From Candidatus Neomicrothrix sp. UBA825 (GTDB lineage Bacteria; Actinomycetota; Acidimicrobiia; Acidimicrobiales; UBA8592), in contig DBHP01000120.1 in the NCBI GenBank assembly GCA_002295705.1, positions 1 to 6,183 on the forward strand: a stretch of 6,183 nucleotides of DNA. The letters run 5' to 3'. Made by a program: the position numbers and the translations under genes. The notes beneath the pieces are model-generated. The model saw only the letters and a program-made list of their open reading frames with translations, ran no database searches and was not told the origin of the DNA. This document shows positions 1 through 6,183 of the stretch, piece after piece; the stretch's first letter is position 1; every line of letters starts with the position of its first letter.

Positions 1-1797
1 GCAAGCGGCTACGCCGTAGGGACTGTGGATCAACTTTTTACTGAAGAAACGAGATCTGGTTTGCGTGATTGGCAGATAGCCCGAGGATATGGAGGTGCCA
101 GCCCAGAACCCAACGAAAATATTATTATCTCCTTAAGCTCCAATACTGCGGGATATTCGATAGGGGCACAGAATACAATCGCCATAGAACTCCAACCAAG
201 CGTCCCAGGCCAAAGTCTGACCTCAACAAATAACTGGGATACTCAAAATGCGCTTTACTCTCAGAACTCAATGAGCACTCACGCATTCATTCCTGCTAAT
301 TTCGCTTTCCAGAATAATGTGATGCAAGAGAATAGACCCGTTATCGAGGTCAGTGTGAATCCAACTTCTGTTGTAGAGGGAGAAACTGCGACTTTTACCT
401 TTACGTCAGACATTGCGATGCCTTCAGATACTGTTATCGATTACGTGGTCACAGGCTCTGCCACTGCCGAAGATGACTATAATGACGACCCATTGGACGG
501 CTCATTTATTTTTCCCGCTGGCACACAATCATTTGATTTACAAATAGAAACTTTGACTGATAACGAAATTGAGAGTGCTGAAGAACTCATAATTGAGGTC
601 GGTGAGGGTTTCAGCATAGGTGACAACCTCCCCTATCAACTTGGGGCGCTTCGGGAAGCGAAATTGGAAATTACCAGCCCCTCCGGAGATGTACAAACAA
701 TAGAAATACGATCCATAACCCCTACGGTGTCTGAGGGTGGCAACTTAACCTTCGAATTCAAAACAGACAAAATAAGCAATGAAGACACGATAATAAAAAT
801 ATCTGTGTGGGGAACTGCTACAAGTGGCTCGGATTTTATCGCTGAAGATTTAGAAGTTGAACTACCCGCCAACCAAGAAACTGTCAGCCTCACCTTCCAA
901 ACCAGAAATGATACAGAGGTTGAAGCCGATGAAGAGCTATGGGTCACTATCTTAAGTAACCCCAACGAGACATATGCTATTGGGTCGCCAAAGTCAGCTT
1001 TAGGAATAATAGAATCGAACGATTTACCTGAGTTAACGATATCAGGAGGTGGAGGCATCGGTGAAGGCGGAAATGCCGAGTTCATAATCAATGCTGACCA
1101 GCCTGTCACTGAGGACACATCAATCAATTACACGTTACGTGGAAGCGCCACTGCAGGAAAAGACTACAAGGAACTCCCTGGGACAGTAATTATGCCTGCA
1201 GGCCAAAGCCAAGTAACTGTTCAGATTGAAACTATTGACGACGATGTCCTATTCCTTCCTGGAGATATGGTTGTCGCTTCCTGGCCAGCAAGAATTGGAA
1301 CAGTGTCTGTTGACGATGGTGAGTTCATTCTCCTAGGGCAACAAGTTCTTACGCTTACAGAACCCGACTTTACGATCACATTGACGCTCAATCCTACAGA
1401 TAGAGGAAACCTAGAGGTTGGAATGGCAGTGGAAGTTGAACTGCAAGCGAGTGACCAAGATGCTGTGCCAGGTGTAATTCTTGAGCTTGATGAAACTGCA
1501 ACAGTTGCCGCCGATGGTTCCGAGAGATACGAAGGCGTCATTCAAACATTCGAGGACCTAGACGCAGTGGACGGCGCAAATGTCAACGTTGATGTAACGC
1601 GGGAAGAAAAGATAGACGTCATAACCGTTCCAGTCGCCGCTGTTTTACAAGACGGACAAGGTAACGATGTCGTGCGAGTAGTTCTGACAGATGGAACAAC
1701 TCGTCAAGTACAAGTTAAGGTTGGCCTTTCTGAAGGCGCTTACGTTGAAATTACAGAAGGGCTCTCAGGCGAAGAACTTGTACTGGTAGAAACCTAA
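1..1797 (+). CDS. Periplasmic-adaptor (HlyD/MacA-like) subunit with PG-binding-like segment and inserted Calx-beta repeats, 5' partial
   Basis: Adaptor of an ABC export/permease complex, expected outside the membrane, linking the downstream ATPase-permease to the envelope. The frame is open to the left edge, so the GTG at 25 is probably internal; residue numbers here count from it. Residues upstream of the GTG plus 1-21 (GYAVGTVDQLFTEETR then LRDWQ) resemble the end of a PG_binding_1 domain. Residues 28-53 look like the last strands of a Calx-beta unit; 54-104 are an Asn/Gln/Ser-rich linker; 105-407 hold Calx-beta units. Residues 408-590 read as the second half of a membrane-fusion protein: a return strand starting VLFLPGD, a barrel with NPTDRGNLEVGMAVEVEL, then VPVAAVLQDGQGNDVVRVV and a closing GLSGEELVLVET. 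No cysteine is visible, as is common for secreted proteins. The stop TAA shares its last base with the ATPase ATG. The N-terminal anchor and first lipoyl half must lie upstream. The adaptor role is well supported; the substrate is unknown. Confidence 0.85.
   Translation, partial: ASGYAVGTVDQLFTEETRSGLRDWQIARGYGGASPEPNENIIISLSSNTAGYSIGAQNTIAIELQPSVPGQSLTSTNNWDTQNALYSQNSMSTHAFIPANFAFQNNVMQENRPVIEVSVNPTSVVEGETATFTFTSDIAMPSDTVIDYVVTGSATAEDDYNDDPLDGSFIFPAGTQSFDLQIETLTDNEIESAEELIIEVGEGFSIGDNLPYQLGALREAKLEITSPSGDVQTIEIRSITPTVSEGGNLTFEFKTDKISNEDTIIKISVWGTATSGSDFIAEDLEVELPANQETVSLTFQTRNDTEVEADEELWVTILSNPNETYAIGSPKSALGIIESNDLPELTISGGGGIGEGGNAEFIINADQPVTEDTSINYTLRGSATAGKDYKELPGTVIMPAGQSQVTVQIETIDDDVLFLPGDMVVASWPARIGTVSVDDGEFILLGQQVLTLTEPDFTITLTLNPTDRGNLEVGMAVEVELQASDQDAVPGVILELDETATVAADGSERYEGVIQTFEDLDAVDGANVNVDVTREEKIDVITVPVAAVLQDGQGNDVVRVVLTDGTTRQVQVKVGLSEGAYVEITEGLSGEELVLVET
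337..1245 (+). repeat. Calx-beta domain array inside the adaptor (two full units plus an N-terminal half unit)
   Basis: Three diverged protein-level repeats. Each has an EGE/EGG turn followed by a beta strand, then a G-(S/T)-A-T-A-x-x-D-(Y/F) motif, then a PAG-Q or PAN-Q turn and an acidic stretch. Unit 1 is residues 105-220 (VVEGETATF at 116, GSATAEDDY at 144, acidic TDNEIESAEE). Unit 2 is 225-335 (VSEGGNLTF at 235, GTATSGSDF at 263, NDTEVEADEE). Unit 3 starts at 336 (IGEGGNAEF at 345, GSATAGKDY at 373) and stops at IETIDDD (401-407), where adaptor sequence resumes. Calx-beta folds are beta sandwiches that bind calcium in some families. The acidic loops of units 1 and 2 fit that, but calcium binding here is inference. 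The repeats are diverged at DNA level, so the array is not a recent duplication. Confidence 0.85.
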
Positions 1798-2588
1798 TGA
1801 ATACCTCAGGGATATCCCAACCCAATCTCAATACTGTCAGTAGAAAAAATCTATTTCGGCTACGAGATGTCTACAGAATCTATGGACAAGAGCCCGTTGC
1901 TGTTCATGCTCTTGACGGTGTATCTCTTGATATCCATGCAGGGGACTTTATGGCAATTATCGGACCTTCCGGATCTGGTAAGTCGACGCTCCTTGGATTA
2001 TTGGGATGCTTGGATTTGCCGACAAAAGGATCAATCAAAGTTGATCAAACAGAGATAACGGACTTGGAGGACAGCGAGCGTTCAAAGCTCCGAGGCGATT
2101 CGATAGGGTTTGTCTTCCAGCAATTCCATTTAATCCCTCACCTCACAGCTTTGGGGAACGTTTCAACAGCCCTCCTATACCGCGAGCTAACGAAACCTGA
2201 AATTAAAGAGCGTTCTTTAGCTGCTCTAGAGATGGTAGGACTTGGTGAAAGGCATGACCACCGTCCTATTGAGATGTCAGGCGGTGAGCAACAGCGTGTT
2301 GCGATTGCAAGAGCTTTGGTAACTGATCCTCTTATGATCCTTGCAGACGAACCGACAGGGGCGCTGGATACAAAAACTGCAACAATTGTTTTGGAAATCT
2401 TTAAAAATCTTCAGAGCGAGAATCGTGCAATTGTGCTCGTTACGCATGATTTAGAAATAGCTGAACAAATGGATCGCGTGGTTTCTATGAGAGATGGAAA
2501 AATTGTCGCCGATGATCTTCGTACCGAACGAACTGACACTCTAGAAGAAAGATTTTGGGAAGTTGGTAAGGGCGGCAAGTTAGAGTGA
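1797..2588 (+). CDS. ABC transporter ATP-binding protein, MacB/LolD/YknY type
   Basis: Cytoplasmic ATPase that would power the permease encoded next to it. All ABC motifs are intact in the 263 residues: Walker A GPSGSGKST at 56-64, Q-loop at Q108 within FVFQQFHLIPHLTALGNV, signature SGGEQQRVAIARAL from 161, Walker B ILADEP with catalytic E185, D-loop ALD at 189-191, and switch H217 in VTHD. The LGCLDLPTKG segment after Walker A and the FVFQQFHLIP block are typical of the MacB/LolD/FtsE subfamily. The protein is somewhat longer than most members: about 18 extra residues precede the first strand (LFRLRDVYRIYG), and about 25 follow GKIVADD. The ATG overlaps the adaptor stop as TAATG and has no strong Shine-Dalgarno before it, which suggests translational coupling. 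Its own end overlaps the permease start by 4 nt. Subfamily assignment is firm; no substrate can be deduced. Confidence 0.95.
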   Translation: MNTSGISQPNLNTVSRKNLFRLRDVYRIYGQEPVAVHALDGVSLDIHAGDFMAIIGPSGSGKSTLLGLLGCLDLPTKGSIKVDQTEITDLEDSERSKLRGDSIGFVFQQFHLIPHLTALGNVSTALLYRELTKPEIKERSLAALEMVGLGERHDHRPIEMSGGEQQRVAIARALVTDPLMILADEPTGALDTKTATIVLEIFKNLQSENRAIVLVTHDLEIAEQMDRVVSMRDGKIVADDLRTERTDTLEERFWEVGKGGKLE

Positions 2589-3772
2589 ATTGGTTTCGAG
2601 AAATACTCAGCGTTGCGCTCGGTGGCCTGACGGCGAGAAAGGTACGCACCTTATTAATCATGCTTGGGCCTGTGCTGGGGGCCGCAGGCATAGTAGCTGC
2701 AGTCGGGTTAAACGAGTCAGCAAAGGGTGACGTAAGACAGACCCTAGAGAAATTAGGAACTAATTTAATAGTCGCCTCGGCTGACGGAACCTTCTCGGGC
2801 GGTCAGGCACCAACGCTTCCTGAGGAAGCTGTGGAGCGCGCTATGAATGTTTCAACTGTTGACCGAGCTGCCGGTATTACAGAAATAGGAAGCCTTACCG
2901 TACTCCCTTCACAGGGCGGTAGAGATTTCTTCAGAACCATACCCGTTCCCGTGCTTACCAGTGATCAAAATCTCCTTAATGTATTGGATGCTAAAATGCT
3001 TTACGGCCGCTTCATTAATGGAGCCGACGAGGACAATGTCTTTCGCAGCGCTGTCATCGGTCAAGATCTCGCAAGCGATTATCAATACCTTCCAGGTGAA
3101 GCCCGAACAATTGATGTCAACGGCGAAACTTATGGAGTGGTAGGAGTTCTAGAGAAAGTTGCCCTAGTTCCCAAATTAGATACCGCAGTAATTATCCCCA
3201 AATCTTCTGCAGAGGAAGATTTCGGCATAGAGCAAAAACCAACGACCCTGTACGCACGAGCATTAGAAGGAACGGTTGATTCGACCTCTGAGGCTTTACC
3301 TGTAGCCATTAATCTCGGCGGACCTGAAGGTGTTGTAGTAGCCATCCCTTCTGACCTACTCGAAGCTCAAGGGGCTGTAGATACCACACTGCGAAATATT
3401 CTTTTCTTAATGGGAGGCCTAGCCCTCCTCGTTGGTGGTGTAGGAATTGCGAATGTTATGTCCATATCTGTAATCCAACGATCAGGCGAAATTGGAATCC
3501 GGCGTGCTCTTGGCCATACAAAAATAACGATCGCCATGCAGTTTGTTCTTGAAGCCTTATTTGTGGGTGTTCTTGGGGGCTTAGCTGGTGTTCTTGCAGG
3601 TGTTGGAGTTATCTACCTCGTATCAGCTGTTCTCGGGTGGGTCGCTACTCTTAACCTGCCACTATTTCTAGTAGCAGGAGGCATGGCCCTTATTGTGTCA
3701 ATCATTGCAGGCCTTTATCCAGCTCTCAAAGCTGCTCGGCTCGAGCCATTGGAGACACTAAGACTTGGCTAA
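2585..3772 (+). CDS. ABC transporter permease, FtsX/MacB family (YknZ-like)
   Basis: Membrane subunit of the ABC system, 395 residues, close to the usual length of stand-alone MacB-type permeases (ATPase not fused). The layout is classic MacB_PCD plus FtsX: a short cytoplasmic start with LTARKVRTLLIMLG, TM1 about 22-42, a large extracytoplasmic domain about 44-268 that carries the LGTNLIVASADG motif after TM1, then TM2 about 271-297, TM3 about 316-349 and TM4 about 359-380. The cytoplasmic loop after TM2 has SVIQRSGEIGIRRALGHTK, the family's coupling motif, and the end has YPALKAARLEPLETLRLG, the normal C terminus. The start is GTG, overlapping the ATPase stop as GTGA. A modest AAGGG lies 12 nt upstream, so coupling to ATPase translation is likely. 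With the upstream adaptor and ATPase it forms a MacAB/YknXYZ-type complex, thought in this family to transmit ATP-driven motion across the membrane rather than form a simple channel. Confidence 0.93.
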   Translation: MNWFREILSVALGGLTARKVRTLLIMLGPVLGAAGIVAAVGLNESAKGDVRQTLEKLGTNLIVASADGTFSGGQAPTLPEEAVERAMNVSTVDRAAGITEIGSLTVLPSQGGRDFFRTIPVPVLTSDQNLLNVLDAKMLYGRFINGADEDNVFRSAVIGQDLASDYQYLPGEARTIDVNGETYGVVGVLEKVALVPKLDTAVIIPKSSAEEDFGIEQKPTTLYARALEGTVDSTSEALPVAINLGGPEGVVVAIPSDLLEAQGAVDTTLRNILFLMGGLALLVGGVGIANVMSISVIQRSGEIGIRRALGHTKITIAMQFVLEALFVGVLGGLAGVLAGVGVIYLVSAVLGWVATLNLPLFLVAGGMALIVSIIAGLYPALKAARLEPLETLRLG

Positions 3773-3775
3773 GAC

Positions 3776-6088
3776 TTACTCGAAGCGCTTTCCCTCTTCT
3801 TTGAGGAAGTCAATCCACTTCGACCCTGCAAAATCAGTTAGATCACCCGGCAGATATCGGACCGTTCCCAGCAGGCCTGTGTACGGAAAGTTTCGATACT
3901 TTTCATAGATCTCCCAATTAACTGGGGACTTTCGATCAATTCCTATATCAATACCTTGGAATGGAGCCATAGCAAGTAAAGCTAGTAGACCCTTAGGGCT
4001 GGCCGTAGCTACCCCATTAAGCGATATGTCTATGTCCCAATGCAAAAAATCAGGAGGGGTCACAGTGATATCAATCTTATTATGCCCCTCAAGGATCTCG
4101 CCACAACGAATATTAGTCATTTCGCCATAACCATTATGCGAAAATAAAAGATTGCCATCTACAACATAAAGGGCATACCCACCGCCTTGATCCCCGTGAG
4201 CAAAGAGAGTTCCTTGATCTCCATGTTTATGATCAAGTTCTATTTCAACGCTCCAGTTCCGGAAGCTGATTAATTGCTGCGATTTCCATCGCTCAACAGT
4301 TGGCGTCCCAGGATATAGGACCATTTCCTGAACAAGTTTTTCATTCCATGGAGGACGGAGAATATTTTTTACATTGTTGCCTTCATCCAAAGGGAAAACT
4401 TGATTTTCCCAAGCCGTCTTTTCCCAAAGATTTTTCATGTACTCCACTTTCTCAGGGTAACTTTGCGAGAGGTCTATACTTTCAGTCGGGTCATTAAGTA
4501 AATCATGCAATTCCCAATGCTCTTCGGAAAAAGCAGTTTCAGGTTGCCGTATTGTTGAGGCTGACCATCCGTTACTATACATTCCTCGATGCCCTATCAT
4601 CTCGTAGTATTGCTCCGGATGGGTAGATTTTGCCGAAGGGTTTGTAAGCGAGTTTACGAAACTATTACCAGCAGCTGGGGGCAGTCGTTCTTCACCCTTT
4701 GATGCTGGAATATCTATTCCCACCAGTTCGCAAATTGTTGGAAGCAGGTCCGTCACGTGCTGATACTGGTGTCGAAATTCTTTGTCGGAAGGTAGTCCTT
4801 TTTCCCAGTGAACTATGAGTGGCACTTGTTGACCACCCTGATGTGTATTTGTTTTATACAGTCTAAATGGCGTGTTGGAGGCCATAGCCCACCCCATGGG
4901 GTAATGAGCTAAGGACCTAGGTCCACCCAAAAGGTCGATCCTAGAATGATCCAGCTCTGTGCTTTCAAGATCAGTATGACCGGTGAAGGCCAATAATGTG
5001 CGAAAATACGCTGAAGTTCCTAATTCCTGACCTTCTCGTGATCCCCCATTATCAGATGTAAAGACGATGATTGTGTTATCCCACTCACCCATTCTTTCCA
5101 ATTCGTCTCTAAATCTCTTAAAATTTTGGTCAACGTTATCAACCATCCCTGCAAATATCTCTTGATATCGAGCAAAGAGTTCCTTCTCCATTGAAGTAAG
5201 TTCATCCCATGGCTTGACCGCATGGTTTTGCTCAGAATTTCGATCTGGTAGTAACGCTTTATCTGGCACCACACCCAGCTCTTGTTGCTTCTCAAAACGT
5301 TGTTTGCGGAACTCATCCCAGCCAGCGTCGTACTTTCCTTTGTACTTTTCTATGTCTTCACTTTTCGCCTGCAAGGGTGCATGAACTGCTCCATGAGCAA
5401 AATACATGAACCACGGCTTTATAGGGTCGGAACTTCTCAATTCCTTTATCATTTTTATTGCTTGGTCAGTGAGATCATCAGTGAAGTAGTAATCATCTGG
5501 GTAGTCATCTATGTCTAAGGCATGATTATCTTCATGGAGTCGGTGAGGTTGATGGAAATTGGTGAAGCCTCCTAGTATCCCATAGAACCGTTCGAAACCC
5601 TTTTGCAACGGCCAGCTATGCTTGGGTCCTGCCTCAGATAAATTTGAGTCTTTGCATAAATGCCATTTTCCGATCATAAGACTTGCCCAACCATGATCTT
5701 GGAAAAGGTCTCCCATAGTGAGGGCATCTTCCCTTATCTCCATCGCATATCCAGGAAACCCTGGATCAAAATGAGCTACATGACCTATTCCAGCCATGTG
5801 GGAATTAAGGCCAGTCAGCAGTGATGCTCGGGTTGGTGAACACATGGGATTGACATGAAAATTCGTATATTGAATACCGTCAGCGGCGAGTTTATCAAGA
5901 GCAGGCGTTTCGATCTCAGACCCAAAACATCCAAGGTCAGAGAAACCGAGGTCATCCACAAGCATAACTAACACATTTGGCGCATCGGCAGGTGCTGTGG
6001 GAGGCACGGGCCATTCAGGTTCGGAAGTTGAAAATACCTTACCTACTTTTCCTCCGAAGTTTTTATATGCATGGCTTTTATCGCTCAC
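3776..6088 (-). CDS. Arylsulfatase, type I formylglycine-dependent (AtsA-like, sulfatase family S1)
   Basis: Hydrolyses sulfate esters; the substrate is not predictable from motifs. 770 residues, in the range of long actinobacterial AtsA proteins. Metal-site DD is at 45-46 (VLVMLVDDLGFSDLG). The maturation motif CSPTRASLLTG starts at C83, with R87; C83 would become formylglycine. K141 and H143 lie in IGKWHL, H236 in AHGAVHAPL, metal ligands D346 and N347 in TSDNGG, and K412 in YKTNTHQGGQQVPLIVHW. All catalytic positions I can recognise are present. The C-terminal 590-745 is a beta-rich region (AHGDQGGGYALYVVDG, FSHNGYGEMT) normal for this subfamily. The N terminus (MSDKSHAYKNFGG) has no signal peptide, so the enzyme is probably cytoplasmic. 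The GTG start is fixed by an in-frame TAG immediately before it and by an AAAGGTG Shine-Dalgarno. The gene is convergent with the ABC operon, with only 3 bp between stop codons. No sulfatase-activating enzyme gene is present in the window. Confidence 0.95.
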   Translation of the reverse strand: MSDKSHAYKNFGGKVGKVFSTSEPEWPVPPTAPADAPNVLVMLVDDLGFSDLGCFGSEIETPALDKLAADGIQYTNFHVNPMCSPTRASLLTGLNSHMAGIGHVAHFDPGFPGYAMEIREDALTMGDLFQDHGWASLMIGKWHLCKDSNLSEAGPKHSWPLQKGFERFYGILGGFTNFHQPHRLHEDNHALDIDDYPDDYYFTDDLTDQAIKMIKELRSSDPIKPWFMYFAHGAVHAPLQAKSEDIEKYKGKYDAGWDEFRKQRFEKQQELGVVPDKALLPDRNSEQNHAVKPWDELTSMEKELFARYQEIFAGMVDNVDQNFKRFRDELERMGEWDNTIIVFTSDNGGSREGQELGTSAYFRTLLAFTGHTDLESTELDHSRIDLLGGPRSLAHYPMGWAMASNTPFRLYKTNTHQGGQQVPLIVHWEKGLPSDKEFRHQYQHVTDLLPTICELVGIDIPASKGEERLPPAAGNSFVNSLTNPSAKSTHPEQYYEMIGHRGMYSNGWSASTIRQPETAFSEEHWELHDLLNDPTESIDLSQSYPEKVEYMKNLWEKTAWENQVFPLDEGNNVKNILRPPWNEKLVQEMVLYPGTPTVERWKSQQLISFRNWSVEIELDHKHGDQGTLFAHGDQGGGYALYVVDGNLLFSHNGYGEMTNIRCGEILEGHNKIDITVTPPDFLHWDIDISLNGVATASPKGLLALLAMAPFQGIDIGIDRKSPVNWEIYEKYRNFPYTGLLGTVRYLPGDLTDFAGSKWIDFLKEEGKRFE

Positions 6089-6094
6089 CTACAA

Positions 6095-6101
6095 CACCTT
6101 T
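6095..6101 (-). promoter_or_regulatory. Ribosome binding site of the sulfatase gene
   Basis: Read on the - strand this is AAAGGTG, a good anti-Shine-Dalgarno match, 6 nt upstream of the GTG at 6088-6086. It matters because the start is not ATG. Together with the TAG at 6091-6089, directly in frame before the GTG, it settles the start site. Confidence 0.75.
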
Positions 6102-6108
6102 GGCTGTC

Positions 6109-6126
6109 TTCTGAAAGTTTTCAGAA
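6109..6126 (-). promoter_or_regulatory. Perfect 8-bp inverted repeat in the sulfatase leader, candidate operator or leader hairpin
   Basis: TTCTGAAA and TTTCAGAA are exact reverse complements separated by 2 bp, giving an 18-bp dyad 21-38 nt upstream of the sulfatase start. The length and near-zero spacer are typical of sites for dimeric helix-turn-helix regulators. It lies just upstream of the Shine-Dalgarno, so a bound protein or an RNA hairpin could reduce expression. On the + strand it is followed by a run of seven T, which imitates a weak terminator, but no + strand gene ends nearby. The symmetry is seen; the function is inferred. Confidence 0.45.
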
Positions 6127-6138
6127 CTATTTTTTTGT

Positions 6139-6160
6139 TGGCAATGCATATTGCATGCCA
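6139..6160 (-). promoter_or_regulatory. Second inverted repeat upstream of the sulfatase (TGGCA-A-TGCA / TGCA-TGCCA)
   Basis: Nine-base arms around a TAT centre: TGGCA, one unpaired A, TGCA, then TAT, then TGCA, TGCCA. The inner ATGCA/TGCAT part is a perfect inverted repeat; the outer TGGCA/TGCCA part is displaced by one base. It lies about 51-72 nt upstream of the sulfatase GTG, where a promoter or activator site would be expected. On the - strand TTGCCA overlaps this element and could serve as a -35 box, but no convincing -10 follows at normal spacing, so I do not call a promoter. Confidence 0.35.
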
Positions 6161-6183
6161 TCCTCCATTATTCTACATTTATG

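Noticed and set aside
636..1541. Two - strand open frames opposite the adaptor gene
   Set aside because: They are Ser/Pro/Val-rich translations of the reverse strand of the Calx-beta and adaptor region, with no ribosome binding site or family motif.
3783..3812. AAGCGCTT palindrome and a small CCTC/GAGG stem at the 3' end of the sulfatase as a terminator
   Set aside because: Both lie inside the sulfatase coding end, the stems are short and no T-run follows on either strand.
5282..5518. Open frame opposite the sulfatase on the + strand
   Set aside because: It lies wholly within the intact sulfatase coding region, has no recognisable motif, and its composition is what a reverse-strand shadow gives.
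6109..6136. Rho-independent terminator on the + strand (hairpin plus seven T)
   Set aside because: The stem is AT-rich and weak, and no + strand gene ends upstream of it. The position suits a sulfatase operator better.
6116..6144. Sigma-70 promoter for the sulfatase using TTGCCA as -35
   Set aside because: At 16-18 bp spacing the possible -10 hexamers (such as AAAACT) match poorly. TAGAAT near the right edge could be a -10, but its -35 would be outside the window.
6181..6183. ATG at the right edge as the start of a divergent + strand gene
   Set aside because: Only the three bases are visible, with no Shine-Dalgarno before them.
1..6183. CRISPR array, tRNA, rRNA, insertion sequence or phage module
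   Set aside because: No regular DNA repeats, tRNA-like cloverleaf, transposase motif or terminal inverted repeats were seen; almost every base is accounted for by four genes.

Overview
The window holds the end of a three-gene export/permease operon on the + strand and, facing it tail to tail, one long arylsulfatase gene on the - strand. Coding density is close to complete: the only non-coding stretches are 3 bp between the convergent stop codons and about 95 bp upstream of the sulfatase. Base composition is moderate (mid-40s % GC by eye). A periplasmic-adaptor-like protein with a peptidoglycan-binding-like segment, and a long leaderless AtsA-type sulfatase of the kind common in mycobacteria and relatives, both suggest an actinobacterial lineage. 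With this base composition, a marine Acidimicrobiia-like organism is my best guess. That is inference, not something the sequence proves.

Positions 1-3772 (+): an adaptor gene cut at its 5' end by the window edge, an ABC ATPase and an FtsX/MacB-type permease, joined by 1-nt and 4-nt start/stop overlaps. The order (adaptor, ATPase, permease) and the protein types match the MacAB / YknXYZ class of ABC systems, in which an extracytoplasmic adaptor works with a mechanotransmission-type ABC complex. The substrate cannot be read from the sequence.

The most unusual element is the adaptor. Its visible part opens with what looks like the tail of a peptidoglycan-binding (PG_binding_1-like) domain and closes with the second half of a membrane-fusion protein (barrel-sandwich return, beta-barrel, membrane-proximal part). 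Between them lie about 380 residues dominated by Calx-beta repeats. The array appears to start and end with half repeats, as though a Calx-beta block had been inserted into a loop of a standard adaptor.

Positions 3776-6088 (-): a 770-residue type I sulfatase with an intact Cys-type formylglycine motif and no signal peptide. Its GTG start directly follows an in-frame TAG and has a good Shine-Dalgarno sequence. Two inverted repeats lie in its 5' leader/promoter region and are candidate operators. Nothing links the sulfatase functionally to the ABC operon except proximity.
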